A stretch of 64,000 bases of DNA from Halomarina oriensis. GTDB lineage: Archaea > Halobacteriota > Halobacteria > Halobacteriales > Haloarculaceae. The notes beneath the pieces were generated by a model, which made no database searches, was not told the origin of the DNA, and saw nothing but the letters and a program-made list of their open reading frames with translations. Each line of letters begins with the position of its first letter. Positions within the stretch are counted from its first letter, which is position 1. This document shows, in pieces, positions 24,915-34,350 of this stretch. The translations under genes and the position numbers were made by a program. The stretch is from assembly GCF_009791395.1 (NCBI RefSeq), contig NZ_WSZK01000010.1, positions 1 through 64,000 on the forward strand. The letters are read 5' to 3'.

Positions 24915-25559
24915 TTAGGACGAATCTGCAGTCGTGAGTTGACCGAACGTTCTGGCTTCGAGTTTCCGAAGGTGTTCTGAGGCAGTACTGGGTGCACAGC
25001 CAACACGGTTCGCAACGTCCTCAGCGGTCGCCGTACGGGGCGTTGCATAGTACCCCGTCGCCACTGCTGCGTCTAGCACCTCACGCTGTCGTTCTGTCAG
25101 GACCGACCGGATACCCAATCGAGCCGGGGTGTACTCACCGATGTGTTCGATACTAGTTCGGCGCTTCATCTCGGGCGAGAACGTGTCATATGCGGATTTG
25201 AGCGCGTCAAACGTCCCCAATACGTCGACAGTGGCCTCTGTCGTACTGTCGAACCGAATCGGGAGGGCGATCATGAGTCGGTGTTTTTCGAGTAGATTGA
25301 TTAGTGCCCGTACTTCAGCATGGGGACGCCCATATTGGAAGATGTAATGGCGAGCACCGCTTGTACCGAGATGGTCAAATGCCTCCGTCTCTTGAGCGTC
25401 TTCCAACTGACTCAGAATCGCTTCGAGGTCGCCCTCCACCGCGGAGAGTTCCATGACGGTCCCATCCGGGAGGTACTGAACGTTCAGTACTACTCCCTGT
25501 GACGCTGCAGTGCTCGGCGAGAGGAGTGCCGAATCGAGCACGAGGCGGAGGAGTCGCAT
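24915..25559 (-). CDS. HTH-10 (bacterio-opsin-activator type) regulator
   Basis: 214 aa. C-terminal LTERQREVLDAAVATGYYAT, TATAEDVANRVGCAP and STASEHLRKLE form the HTH_10 domain found in many haloarchaeal regulators. The N-terminal 150 residues are the variable sensor part with SP-x-x-KRRTSIEHIGEY before the HTH. Target unknown; it sits alone, convergent with the membrane-protein gene. Confidence 0.75.
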   Translation of the reverse strand: MRLLRLVLDSALLSPSTAASQGVVLNVQYLPDGTVMELSAVEGDLEAILSQLEDAQETEAFDHLGTSGARHYIFQYGRPHAEVRALINLLEKHRLMIALPIRFDSTTEATVDVLGTFDALKSAYDTFSPEMKRRTSIEHIGEYTPARLGIRSVLTERQREVLDAAVATGYYATPRTATAEDVANRVGCAPSTASEHLRKLEARTFGQLTTADSS

Positions 25560-25716
25560 CGTATCCCCAATATCAACGGGTTCTGTGAGGAACCTATCGA
25601 AGCAAGATTGTCAACCCCACCTGGTCAGCACGAAGGGTCGATTCCTCACAGTATCAATCTATGTCCGAAGCCCCATTAGAAGCCAACGGGCGACAAGCGG
25701 CAGGTCGAGTGGATGG

Positions 25717-26628
25717 TCACCGAGAGGTTTGAACGAGACTCCGAAGAATTGTCTCGAAGTGGCGATAGACGAGCAGGTGTCCCTCGTCGGGATAAGCTCG
25801 AAGCTCACTCTGTGGGATATGTCGGGCAAGTCGCTCCGCCATCGAGAACGGTGCGTTTCGGTCTTTCCCACCGTGCCACAATCGGACAGGAACGTCGATA
25901 TCGCCGACATCGAACCCCCAGTCCTGACTAAGTGCGACTAGATCGTCAACGTGGCCCCGGACCCCTTGCTGATACGCTGCCGTGAGTTCGCTCGTCATGC
26001 AACGGCGAATCGTCGCATCGTCCAAGAGGCTCTGGTCAGGTTCTGCGTACCGAGAACGGGCGGCGTCGATGACTAACGTGGGATCCGATTGGGATCTTCG
26101 AGCCATCGGACGTAGCACAAACGGTAGCAGTGCTGGAAGATACCGAGCTACCAGGAACCCAAATCGGTTAAATGTGGACATCCCTCTCGTCGTTCCCCAT
26201 CTCACTGGCGCCATCCCACTGATGACCCCGACACTTTGGACCCGAGACGACAGTGAAGCACCGCAGGCGAGAGCATGTGGCCCACCGCCAGAGAGCCCGA
26301 CGACAGCGAACTCATCGATCCCCAGCGTATCAGTTAGCTCCGATATATCCGCAGCCCAGTCAGAGAGCGCTCGATCGCGATGTTCTGTTGACTGTCCATA
26401 TCCGGGCCGGTCAACTGTGATGAGGTGAACGTCTGTGTTCGAAGTGGTGTCGATAGTTGGGATACAGACGCGCGATCCAGGTGTTCCATGGAAGAACAAG
26501 ACTGTTGTATCATCGCGGGACCCGTGCTCACGGTACTGAAGAGATCGACCATCTTCGAGTTCGAGAGCTGAATCGTCACGCAGCTGTCTCTCCGAGCGGG
26601 CCAAAGGAGAATCTGTGGGTGGCGTCAT
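25717..26628 (-). CDS. Alpha/beta hydrolase
   Basis: 303 aa. Oxyanion segment FFHGTPGSR at 46-53, nucleophile elbow GLSGGGPHAL with S113, and catalytic His in YPDEGHLLVYRH near 289; the acid is probably the Asp in WHGGKDRNAP. This is the fold of esterases, lipases and epoxide or haloalkane hydrolases; substrate cannot be told. Clear start at ATG 26628. No operon partner. Confidence 0.8.
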   Translation of the reverse strand: MTPPTDSPLARSERQLRDDSALELEDGRSLQYREHGSRDDTTVLFFHGTPGSRVCIPTIDTTSNTDVHLITVDRPGYGQSTEHRDRALSDWAADISELTDTLGIDEFAVVGLSGGGPHALACGASLSSRVQSVGVISGMAPVRWGTTRGMSTFNRFGFLVARYLPALLPFVLRPMARRSQSDPTLVIDAARSRYAEPDQSLLDDATIRRCMTSELTAAYQQGVRGHVDDLVALSQDWGFDVGDIDVPVRLWHGGKDRNAPFSMAERLARHIPQSELRAYPDEGHLLVYRHFETILRSLVQTSR

Positions 26629-26774
26629 AGCTTCGAGATGGCTGAGCTACTCGAAAGGTCGCCTGCGCCGTATCTCTGGTCGTTTTTATACCGACCACTC
26701 AGGAATTGGTACTCAGGTATCGCTGGCAGTCAATGCCCATTCGGTCACCGCCCCCTACTCTTGGTTAGCACCCC

Positions 26775-26783
26775 GATATAAGA
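26775..26783 (+). promoter_or_regulatory. TATA-like element
   Basis: GATATAAGA preceded by CCCC is a good haloarchaeal TATA box. Transcription would start near 26805, which is downstream of ATG 26795 and favours ATG 26828 as start of the small Cys-rich protein. Confidence 0.4.
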
Positions 26784-26794
26784 CGAGCGTAGTG

Positions 26795-26974
26795 ATGGAA
26801 GGTACCGACTCAGTCTACGGTCTGTGGATGCTCACTCTGGCCGGCCTCTGTGACCGACTCCGAGCGGTGGAACCAGCACAGTACTGCGAAGAGTACTGTC
26901 GGGAGCGCGATGAGTGTCTGTATTGCGTACTCGGATCGGTCCATACACATCGGTTCGAATGCCTCTCTCACTGA
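26795..26974 (+). CDS. Small cysteine-rich protein (possible zinc protein)
   Basis: 59 aa from ATG 26795, or 48 aa from ATG 26828, which fits the TATA position better. The C-terminal half has QYCEEYCRERDECLYCVLG followed by HTHRFECLSH, that is Cx3C, Cx2C and several His, enough for one or two metal sites. Tiny zinc-finger proteins are frequent and often real in haloarchaea. Not recognised by name. Confidence 0.4.
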   Translation: MEGTDSVYGLWMLTLAGLCDRLRAVEPAQYCEEYCRERDECLYCVLGSVHTHRFECLSH

Positions 26975-27081
26975 AATTGTTCTTAGCGGTGGTTGTGGTG
27001 ACCTAAAGGTGGTCTACGAATGCGAACTCACCTCCGTATCGTGAACCACTGTCCAAAGTCGAACTATGTTCGCTCAATCGC

Positions 27082-27861
27082 TCACTGGTCTATGTCGACG
27101 TCGAAGGGCGCTGTGATGAGGTGACTGTCCGGTTTCGTCTGTAAGAACACTCGATAGTCGCCGGGCGTCGGAAACGTCACGTCGAACTCGACGACCCCTT
27201 CGCGCTGTGTCTCAGCGCGAGGGTGGACGTGGAGGTATGCGAGGTCACCACGCCGCAGTGCGACGAGATGGCCACGGGCCCCGAGATACGGATCCAAGTC
27301 GGGAATGGTACCATCGGCTCGACGGACGGTGAAGGAGAGTAAAGCCGACTCATCCGCGTCAATTCGGTCGACTTGCCGTTCGATTTCGTAGCCATCGGTC
27401 TTGACGCGAGTTGTCGAGTCCCACGTCTCGTCAACGGCGAACTCGCCTGCAGCGAACAGATCGAGACCGAGCGTCGTCGCTCGGCCATCGATAACGACGT
27501 CGACGAACGCACGATAGACGCCAGGGGATGGGAGCACCAGGCGCTCAGCGTACCACGTTCCGTCGTCGCCCAGCCTGGGGTGGAGATGCTGAAATTCGAT
27601 GAGGTCCCGACGGACGATGATGAGATGACTCAGTTGACCGTGGGAGTCGTCGAACGTATCGATAGGTGTGCCGTCCGCATCGAGGATTCGGAACGCCCAG
27701 TCGACAAGCGTCCCTGGTTCGAACGTCGTGTCGTCGGTGACGAGTTGCAGACCATCCGCGGCGAGTGACAGGCCAGTGGCCGACGAGTGCGGTGGCGACG
27801 TAGGCCGAGCATCTGGTCCATCTGCTGCGTGGTCGTGAGGTGACGAGTGATGATTTCGCAT
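27082..27861 (-). CDS. YtkA-like beta-sandwich protein with His-rich N-terminus
   Basis: 259 aa. The first residues MRNHHSSPHDHAADG could bind metal. Two similar beta domains follow, each with a LxHLIIVRRDL...FQHLHP or LVALRRGDLAYLHVHP block and a (P)TPGxYRxF strand. This HLHP/HVHP pattern is typical of YtkA-like proteins that accompany copper and heavy-metal genes. No signal peptide is visible. Last gene of the sulfur/copper operon (32699-27082). Confidence 0.65.
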   Translation of the reverse strand: MRNHHSSPHDHAADGPDARPTSPPHSSATGLSLAADGLQLVTDDTTFEPGTLVDWAFRILDADGTPIDTFDDSHGQLSHLIIVRRDLIEFQHLHPRLGDDGTWYAERLVLPSPGVYRAFVDVVIDGRATTLGLDLFAAGEFAVDETWDSTTRVKTDGYEIERQVDRIDADESALLSFTVRRADGTIPDLDPYLGARGHLVALRRGDLAYLHVHPRAETQREGVVEFDVTFPTPGDYRVFLQTKPDSHLITAPFDVDIDQ

Positions 27862-27942
27862 ACCATAGAGATAGGCCCGGAGCTATATCTCCAATCTGCG
27901 AGGTCGCCGAGACCACCTTGGCGGTCGATACGTTCGGGCCAC

Positions 27943-28215
27943 TCAAACGGTGTCGTCGGGGGCGTGCTTCGATTGCATCCGTTTGACCTCCTCGGCGAAG
28001 CGTTGCTGAGTCTCAGCTGTATCGACCGACGAGAGGTCATCCTCAGAGACATCTTTCGCCGCAGTCACCGTCGACGTATCGACAGCGTGGACTGAGAGCT
28101 CCTTTCGGTACACGCGCTCTCCCGCAGGAGTGGCGTACTTCAAGATGATGAGGTCCCGGTTGTTGTACCCGCGTTCGACCAGCCAGACCCGAACGGTGTC
28201 CGATTCTTCTGCCAT
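27943..28215 (-). CDS. Small conserved-type protein in the oxidase operon
   Basis: 90 aa from ATG 28215. A beta-hairpin start (TVRVWLVERGYNNRDLIILK YATPAGERVYRKEL split here for clarity) leads to an acidic helix with ETQQRFAEEVKRMQSKHAPD. No motif, no signal. It lies between the multicopper oxidase and the YtkA-like gene with gaps of 57 and 81 bases and is probably in their operon. Confidence 0.6.
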   Translation of the reverse strand: MAEESDTVRVWLVERGYNNRDLIILKYATPAGERVYRKELSVHAVDTSTVTAAKDVSEDDLSSVDTAETQQRFAEEVKRMQSKHAPDDTV

Positions 28216-28272
28216 AGAGTGGTCCACGGTCAGAGGGCAGTTAGGAACTAGCCCCAACTCTCTCACAATCGA

Positions 28273-29718
28273 TTACTCGACGTACTCTATCACACGAGCC
28301 ATCCCTGCATCGAGGTGGTACAGGTTGTGGCAGTGGAACAGCCATCGACCAGGGTTGTCCGCACGGAAGTCCAGCGTCACCTCCCCCATGTGGCCAGGGA
28401 CCATCACGGTATCCTTGATAGCGTCCCCGACCCGGAAGAAGTGACCGTGGAGGTGCATCGGATGGACCACCGGGCTTTGGTTCTCCATGTGAATCCGTAC
28501 GTGCTCGTCGGGATGGATTCGGAGCGGGTCAGCGTCCGGGTAAGCCTGACCGTCGATGGTCCACGTGTACGATTGGCCCCTCCCACGCGAGAGCGTCAGA
28601 TCGAACGTCCGGTCGGGAGTTCCATCGACGCCATCGAGTGGGGTAACCGCTCGAAGGTCTTCGTAGCGCAACCGAGTACCCGAAGAAGACGGCGTCTCTG
28701 GGTTGCGAACGCCATCCAACTGGTCATAGGTCAGGACGGCTCTGGCAGGTGGTTCGTCCCCGTCAAGCGCGTCCGCTTGCACGAACCATGAACCCGGATT
28801 CGTCGCTTCCACCACGGCGTCGTACCGTTCGCCAGCACCGAAGGCAAACGAGTCCACGGCGACCGGATCGACCGGCCGACCATCGGCGTGCGTGACGTTC
28901 AGCTCGTGACCGGTGATACGGACGCCGAAGACCGTCGCACTGGACGCGTTCACGAACCGGAATCGAACGCGGTCACCTTCGGTGACATCGAAGGTCGGTG
29001 GGTCTTCCGGAAGTTGACCGTTGACGAGCAACCCCTCGTAGGGAGGGCGAACGTCGCCCATCATCCCCCCACCCATTCCACCTCCTCCCATCCCTCCGCC
29101 GCCCGCACCCTCATCCGACGGTAGCGTCGGTTCTCCGGGAAGGTAGTCGTCAAAGACGACGACGTAGTCGTAGTCGTACTCGACGTGGGGATCGCGTTCT
29201 TCGACGACGAGCGGACCGAGCAACCCACGATCGAGTTGGAGGCCGACGTGACTGTGATAGAAGTACGTTCCTGCGGGTTCTGCGCGGAACGTGTAGGTGA
29301 ACGAGTCGCTGGAAGCAACCGGCTCCTGCGTTACCTCAGGAACACCGTCGACGGAGTTCGGCACGGGAACGCCGTGCCAGTGAATCGTCGTCTCCGCGTC
29401 GAGGTCGTTGTTCAGTTCGACGCTCAGTACGTCGCCTTCCTGAACCCGTAGCTCGGGGCCGGGGAACTGGCCCTCGTACAGCCACGTCGTCGTGGACTGG
29501 TCGGTAGCTGGCCGAATGGCCCCATCACTCGCAGTGAGGCTGACAGTAGTGTCTGCATCACCCGTGACAGTCGGGCGTGGTGTGACCGCACTCCCATCGG
29601 CATCATCGCCGAATCCCGGTAGTTGGCTGGCACAGCCAGCCAGCCCACCGAGGGTGCTCGCTCCCACCCACTGGAGGAGTCTGCGACGAGAGAGCGACCG
29701 CGGTTCGTCAGGCTGCAC
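28273..29718 (-). CDS. Tat-exported multicopper oxidase
   Basis: 481 aa starting at GTG 29718, which overlaps the upstream gene by 11 bases; a longer frame is only a shadow of that gene. SRRRLLQWVGASTLGGLAGC is a Tat signal with lipobox. All four copper motifs are present: IHWHGVPVPNSVDG (about 112), YFYHSHVG (about 153), HPMHLHGHFF (about 419) and HCHNLYHLDAGM (about 462, with axial Met). A Gly/Met-rich loop near residue 205 (GGGMGGGGMGGGMM) recalls the Met-rich segments of CueO-type cuprous oxidases. Likely oxidises Cu(I) outside the membrane. Confidence 0.9.
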   Translation of the reverse strand: MQPDEPRSLSRRRLLQWVGASTLGGLAGCASQLPGFGDDADGSAVTPRPTVTGDADTTVSLTASDGAIRPATDQSTTTWLYEGQFPGPELRVQEGDVLSVELNNDLDAETTIHWHGVPVPNSVDGVPEVTQEPVASSDSFTYTFRAEPAGTYFYHSHVGLQLDRGLLGPLVVEERDPHVEYDYDYVVVFDDYLPGEPTLPSDEGAGGGGMGGGGMGGGMMGDVRPPYEGLLVNGQLPEDPPTFDVTEGDRVRFRFVNASSATVFGVRITGHELNVTHADGRPVDPVAVDSFAFGAGERYDAVVEATNPGSWFVQADALDGDEPPARAVLTYDQLDGVRNPETPSSSGTRLRYEDLRAVTPLDGVDGTPDRTFDLTLSRGRGQSYTWTIDGQAYPDADPLRIHPDEHVRIHMENQSPVVHPMHLHGHFFRVGDAIKDTVMVPGHMGEVTLDFRADNPGRWLFHCHNLYHLDAGMARVIEYVE

Positions 29719-30856
29719 AGTTGTTCGGTCCGAGTTCGAGCTCTGTCGCCTCACCTTCGTCGTCGACCGTCTCGTTACCGGTGTTGATGGCGATGACTGT
29801 CTCGTAGTTCGGCGGCTTTTCGGGCGTGTCACTGGAGAGTCGCTCAACGAACGACTCACGGTCGAGTCCGAGGAGGTCCAACTCGTCGCGCAAGTCTCCG
29901 AGCCGTGCCAGCAGTGGCTCGCCGGGAGCGCCATTCTCGTAGCGCCCGTCGTTGGTAACGGTGAGGTGTCCGGGGAGTATCTTTGTGTCTTCTGGGAGGT
30001 CGAGAATGGTGTCGTGCAAGGAGTCGTAGAGGAGTCCGGCCCCTCGCGACGCATCGTCCTCACCGAACTGGAGTTCCGTCCGCCCGACCGAGTCGACGAA
30101 CAGCGTGTCGCCGGTCAACAGGAGTTCGCCGTCGACGAGGTAGTTCACCATCTCCGACGTGTGGCCGGGGGTGTGGAGTGTTTCGATCTCGATGTCACCG
30201 AGTTCGATAACGTCGCCGTCGGACAGCGCTTCGTACTCGTATTCGACGCCACGCTCAGTGGCCTTTTGTCCGAGGTGATACGGAACACCGACCTCGTTGG
30301 CGAGCGCCGCACCGCCGGAGATGTGGTCGGCGTGGACATGTGTATCCAGAACCTGCTCGATCGAGAGGCCGGCATCCTGAGCGGCAACTTTGAACTGGTC
30401 GGTCTGTCTGGTCGCGTCGACGACGACGGCCTCGCCCGTCCGTTTTGACCCGACGACGTACCCGAGACAGCCCTTTGCGCGGCGCTGGACCTGCCGGACG
30501 ACGAGGTCGTCGTTCGTCGTTTCGATAGGGGCCACCTCGTAGAGTTTGCTCCAGTCTTCCATGCCACCTGTGACGACAGCTACGTCCTCGTAGCCACGTT
30601 CGTCGAGATCGAACGCGAACGGTGTCGAGGTTAGCGCCTTCCCGCACATCGCGACGATGGGTCGGCTCTCGACCATCGCATCCACCTCCTCGAGTTGGTC
30701 CTCGCTCAGGCCCTCGCGGGGATCGTACGGGACATTATTTGCGTCGGGCACGTGCCACGCCTCGAAGCTCTCCTCGGGGCGGGTGTCGATGAGCGTGAAC
30801 GGTTCGTCGGTGTCAATCTTCTCTGCGAGTTGGCGGGCGGTGATTTTGTTGACCAT
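29708..30856 (-). CDS. Rhodanese/metallo-beta-lactamase fusion (persulfide dioxygenase-like)
   Basis: 382 aa. N-terminal rhodanese domain with LIDTRPEESFEAWHV and the catalytic loop CGKALTS (C71). The second domain begins about residue 118 and has THVHADHISGG (174-179), HTPGHT and LTGDTLFVD, the metal ligands of ETHE1/persulfide-dioxygenase-type hydrolases, then GHLTVTNDGR. Such fusions, usually with the domains in the other order, oxidise sulfane sulfur to sulfite or thiosulfate. Overlaps the oxidase start by 11 bases. Together with the SoxB-like and TauE-type genes it points to sulfur metabolism. Confidence 0.85.
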   Translation of the reverse strand: MVNKITARQLAEKIDTDEPFTLIDTRPEESFEAWHVPDANNVPYDPREGLSEDQLEEVDAMVESRPIVAMCGKALTSTPFAFDLDERGYEDVAVVTGGMEDWSKLYEVAPIETTNDDLVVRQVQRRAKGCLGYVVGSKRTGEAVVVDATRQTDQFKVAAQDAGLSIEQVLDTHVHADHISGGAALANEVGVPYHLGQKATERGVEYEYEALSDGDVIELGDIEIETLHTPGHTSEMVNYLVDGELLLTGDTLFVDSVGRTELQFGEDDASRGAGLLYDSLHDTILDLPEDTKILPGHLTVTNDGRYENGAPGEPLLARLGDLRDELDLLGLDRESFVERLSSDTPEKPPNYETVIAINTGNETVDDEGEATELELGPNNCAA

Positions 30857-30914
30857 CGTTGTTCTTTCGTTTTCGTCGTTCGTCGTCCGATTCCTCGGCG
30901 GCTCTCATCGCTGG

Positions 30915-32699
30915 CTACCGTTTCCGGTTTCGGCCCTCCTCTGGGAAGACATTCCCTCGGGGAATCATCGCCGTCTCGCAGTACGCGTCGCCAGACCGGT
31001 AGTCGACGCCCGGTTGGATGAACGGGTACGGTCCGTCTGCTGGCGTGTTCTGGACGTGACCACCGTCATCGGCGGACTCGACAAGCCCCGTTACCTCGTA
31101 ATCGACGGGTGAGTGCGCATCGAGATACTCGGCGACGATGTCGACCGGTATCGTTCCCTCGTCAATCTCAACGTCTTGGAACGGGAATCCACAGTTACCG
31201 AGGTCTCGCTCGGGGTCGCCAGGTCGACGGTACGTCGCCACCGAGTATGTCTCCTCGGGGTCAACGGGGTCGCCGTTGACGCGCATCTCGACGAGTCGAC
31301 GACCGCGCTTTGCTGTTGGGTCGACGGTCACTTCGACGTTCGAGGAGAAGTTCCTAACGCGACCGTCCTCCTGATTGTATGGATATGGCGTGAAGTTGTC
31401 TTCGAGAAACTCTTCCATGTGACTCGTTAATTGCTGGCCGTACGCGACGCCACGGGCGACGGGGGTCGTCATCGGGAAGAACGTGTACAACTGCTCCAGC
31501 GTGATGTCACCGGCCGGAATCGCCGTCCCGTACCGAAACCCGTGACAGACTGCCAGGTCGGTGTTGAAGTGTGCCTGGAGTGCATCGTTGAACAGCGTGT
31601 TCCACGCGCTCTCGAGGAACGACTGCCGGTAGAGCGGTGTCTTCGTCTGCCCGACGACCGTATCGAGCGGCTGGTCGAGCGTTCCTGCTCCTTGTTCGAA
31701 CTCAGGATCGTCCTCGAAAAACGGTGCTCGGACTGACTCGACCGTCTCCGTCGCCGCCGGGTCGGGGTCGGGGGTGTACTCACCGTCTTCGGTCAGACAG
31801 TAGAGGTGATGACGGAACTGCACGCTCCCGTCACGGACACGGACGTCGACGCGACCGAGTGCCTCACCCATCCCAGACTCGACGACGACCGTCTCGGTCT
31901 CTTCTATGAGGATGGGGACGTACGTGTACTCGTGCGTATGAGCACTGAACATCACGTCGATACTACTGCAGTCCTTGGCGGCCTGGACCATCCAGGGAAG
32001 CCCTATCTCCGTGACCGCGACGACGACGTCCGCTCCGTCCTCGCGCGCTGCCTGTGCGGACTCCTCCAGGAGTGCAGGATGCTTCCCGAATCGGTATTTC
32101 CCCTCGTAGAACGCGGGCGCCATCCGATCGACGTAGATATTCGTCATCCCGACGACGCCGACGGAGAGACCACCGATGTCGAGGAGCCGATACGCATCGT
32201 ACAATCGGCTGTCGGTCTCGTAGTCGTAGAGATTGTTCGCGAGCACAGGCGCGTCGAGGCCGTCCATCAGCTCTAGAAGCTTGCCGTCTTCGGCGGCGTC
32301 GTTCGAGTAATCCCAGTTGCCGGGGACGTAGACGTCGGGTTCGACGTGGTCGTTAATCGGATCGAGCATCGCCCGACCATCGGTGTACGTCGTGGCGGCC
32401 GCACCGTGGAACGTATCGCCGCTCATCACCGTGCACACCTCGTGGTCGGCACGAAGCTGATCGAGTTTGGCAGCCAGCAACGGGATGCCCCCACCGCGTT
32501 TTATCACACGGTCGTCGTCACCGAACTCGAAGTCCGGCGTGGAGGTCGGATTGTCGTAGTAAACCTGGTAGCGGGGCGTCAACTGGCCGTGAAGGTCGCT
32601 GACGTGTGCAAAGACGATATCGGGCTCGTCCCCGTTGTTGTCGACGGATTCGCCACCCAAAGTCCTCCACTCGTCAATAGCTCTCTCACTCCCGCTCAT
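30915..32699 (-). CDS. SoxB/5'-nucleotidase-family metallophosphoesterase-like hydrolase
   Basis: 594 aa. VSDLHGQL (D35, H37) is the first metal motif, GDTFHG the second, GNWDYSND the third and SAHTHEYTYV the last; the C-terminal domain has YGTAIPAGDITLEQLYTFFP. In 5'-nucleotidases the third motif is GNHE/D; the Trp in place of His is like SoxB (GHWE), the thiosulfate-oxidising hydrolase. No signal peptide is visible, unlike periplasmic SoxB, and no SoxYZ genes are seen. First gene of the operon; the rhodanese fusion follows after 58 bases. Confidence 0.75.
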   Translation of the reverse strand: MSGSERAIDEWRTLGGESVDNNGDEPDIVFAHVSDLHGQLTPRYQVYYDNPTSTPDFEFGDDDRVIKRGGGIPLLAAKLDQLRADHEVCTVMSGDTFHGAAATTYTDGRAMLDPINDHVEPDVYVPGNWDYSNDAAEDGKLLELMDGLDAPVLANNLYDYETDSRLYDAYRLLDIGGLSVGVVGMTNIYVDRMAPAFYEGKYRFGKHPALLEESAQAAREDGADVVVAVTEIGLPWMVQAAKDCSSIDVMFSAHTHEYTYVPILIEETETVVVESGMGEALGRVDVRVRDGSVQFRHHLYCLTEDGEYTPDPDPAATETVESVRAPFFEDDPEFEQGAGTLDQPLDTVVGQTKTPLYRQSFLESAWNTLFNDALQAHFNTDLAVCHGFRYGTAIPAGDITLEQLYTFFPMTTPVARGVAYGQQLTSHMEEFLEDNFTPYPYNQEDGRVRNFSSNVEVTVDPTAKRGRRLVEMRVNGDPVDPEETYSVATYRRPGDPERDLGNCGFPFQDVEIDEGTIPVDIVAEYLDAHSPVDYEVTGLVESADDGGHVQNTPADGPYPFIQPGVDYRSGDAYCETAMIPRGNVFPEEGRNRKR

Positions 32700-32987
32700 G
32701 CTCTAGCTACGGGTAGTACGACGCCACCCCATTCATGTGTTGTGGTTGCAATTCCAAACTCACTGTAAAATGACCATTGGCGCCTAAAACGGATTTATAA
32801 CGTCTGTGCATTGCCGGACTCAACAATCACGGCTTGATTTAGTTGGGTAAGAATGCGCGATAGATGCAATTCCAAAGAGTAGGGATGATGTTGAGACACC
32901 TCTGTTAAGCACAAATCGCGTGAATCAGGGAGTCGAACTTCACAGCGTATCGATGTGTGTACTACTCGGGGGACGAGGACCGCACCG

Positions 32988-33773
32988 ATGACGAGCAACT
33001 GGGTGACGACGGGACTGTCTACGTTGGTCATTCTCGTGGCCTCTCTCGTTCACGGTATCGCCGGGTTCGGCTTTGCGCAGGTGTCGATGGGACTGATGCC
33101 GCTGTTCCGGTCGCCATCGAGTGCGTCGATCATCTTCACGGCGACCGCGGTGGTGAGCAACGCGCGTGTCTGGTGGAGCGTGCGTGGGGCGTTCGACTGG
33201 CGAAAGTGGGCCGTCCCCGTCGGTGGCCTCGTCGTCGGGATGCCGTTGGGTATCTACGTCTTCAGCCAGTTCGATGGGGATCAGATGCGCGTCGCTATCG
33301 GTGCCGTCCTCGTTTTGGCGGTCATCGTCGTCGGTGCGACCCAGCAGTCCGAGTTCGTCACGGACTGGATCGAGGCTAAAGACTACCGCCCGGGGAACGC
33401 CATCGGCGCAACGGCCGGTCTTCTCGCCGGCGTCTTCGGCGGGGCCGTCGCCGTCCCAGGCCCACCGATGATCGTCTACGGCGCGTTCATGTCAGCCAGC
33501 GGGTTCTGGAGCGACGAGGAGATGAAGGCGACGTTCACGGCCTTCTTCGGGACCCTCATGCTGTATCGGTTGGGCAGTCTTTCCTACACTGGGGCCGTGA
33601 CGACCCCGCTGCTGGTCGAAGCAACGGTCGCAATTCCGATGGTATTCGTCGGTGCCTGGGCAGGCGTCTACATCTTCGACAACATTCCCGAGCGCGTGTT
33701 TCAGTGGCTCGTCCTCGCACTGCTGACTGTGAACGCGTTCGTCCTACTCTTCACCGCAGTGCCGGAGCTGTGA
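32988..33773 (+). CDS. TauE/SafE-family sulfite/anion exporter
   Basis: 261 aa from ATG 32988. About eight hydrophobic segments. The two TauE repeats are marked by LVHGIAGFGFAQVSMGLMP near the start and AGLLAGVFGGAVAVPGPPM in the middle. The family exports sulfite, sulfoacetate or related anions. Divergent from the SoxB-like operon, with 288 bases between them that should hold both promoters. It would remove sulfite formed by the rhodanese/MBL enzyme. Confidence 0.8.
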   Translation: MTSNWVTTGLSTLVILVASLVHGIAGFGFAQVSMGLMPLFRSPSSASIIFTATAVVSNARVWWSVRGAFDWRKWAVPVGGLVVGMPLGIYVFSQFDGDQMRVAIGAVLVLAVIVVGATQQSEFVTDWIEAKDYRPGNAIGATAGLLAGVFGGAVAVPGPPMIVYGAFMSASGFWSDEEMKATFTAFFGTLMLYRLGSLSYTGAVTTPLLVEATVAIPMVFVGAWAGVYIFDNIPERVFQWLVLALLTVNAFVLLFTAVPEL

Positions 33774-34350
33774 GCTCAGCCAGGTCGTCTTCCGCTCGTT
33801 ATCCGATGATGAGCATCGCTCTGGCCAAGTCACGGACGCTCACTGGAATCCCGTCCGCTCCGACGAAGAAGGTAGAGCGCCGCCACGCTTGTCCTAAGTC
33901 GACGGTCGCTCGGCCATCTATTGGACGAGGATTCCTGCGACGGCGAGTCAAAGTATGAAAGTCGAACTCGAGAATCCGAAGAGCGGTCAGCTCCTCGTCT
34001 GTATCGCCTTCGATGTGCTCGCATTACCTCGTCACTCGTCTGGAGTCGCTTCTGCCCTCAGTATCTCTGCGATTGGAGTTCCAGTCGCAGGGCGAAAATG
34101 CGGTGACACTCCTCGAGTCAAACCTAACGAGTCGGGAGGGTTGGGACGAGTGTCGACCGACTCCTGAGCCAGATTTCGCACCGCTGTAGGTAAAGCGAGA
34201 GTACGACTCGTCGTCAGCGCATGGCGCTGACAAGATATCCACACGGACGGTGTGGGCTGACTTTCCCTCGCGCGACCAAGCCCACGAGTTGTTCGTGATA
34301 GCTGAAGAACTGTGGAGGAGAGTCGGTGGACGTTGGTAGTAGAAAGCCGA
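33774..34350. other. Mostly non-coding stretch with one gene remnant
   Basis: About 580 bases between the exporter and the CopA gene. One minus-strand remnant (33799-34023) is listed. The remainder shows no reading frame, promoter or repeat I can support. Confidence 0.4.
33799..34023 (-). pseudogene. Possible 5'-truncated gene remnant
   Basis: About 74 codons without start read CEHIEGDTDEELTALRILEF and FFVGADGIPVSVRDLARAML, with haloarchaeal acidic character and a TAA at the end. No ATG or GTG is in a sensible place. It could be the tail of a lost gene. Confidence 0.3.

Noticed and set aside
29719-30063. N-terminal extension of the multicopper oxidase frame
   Set aside because: It is the complement-frame shadow of the rhodanese/MBL gene; the Tat signal begins right after GTG 29718.
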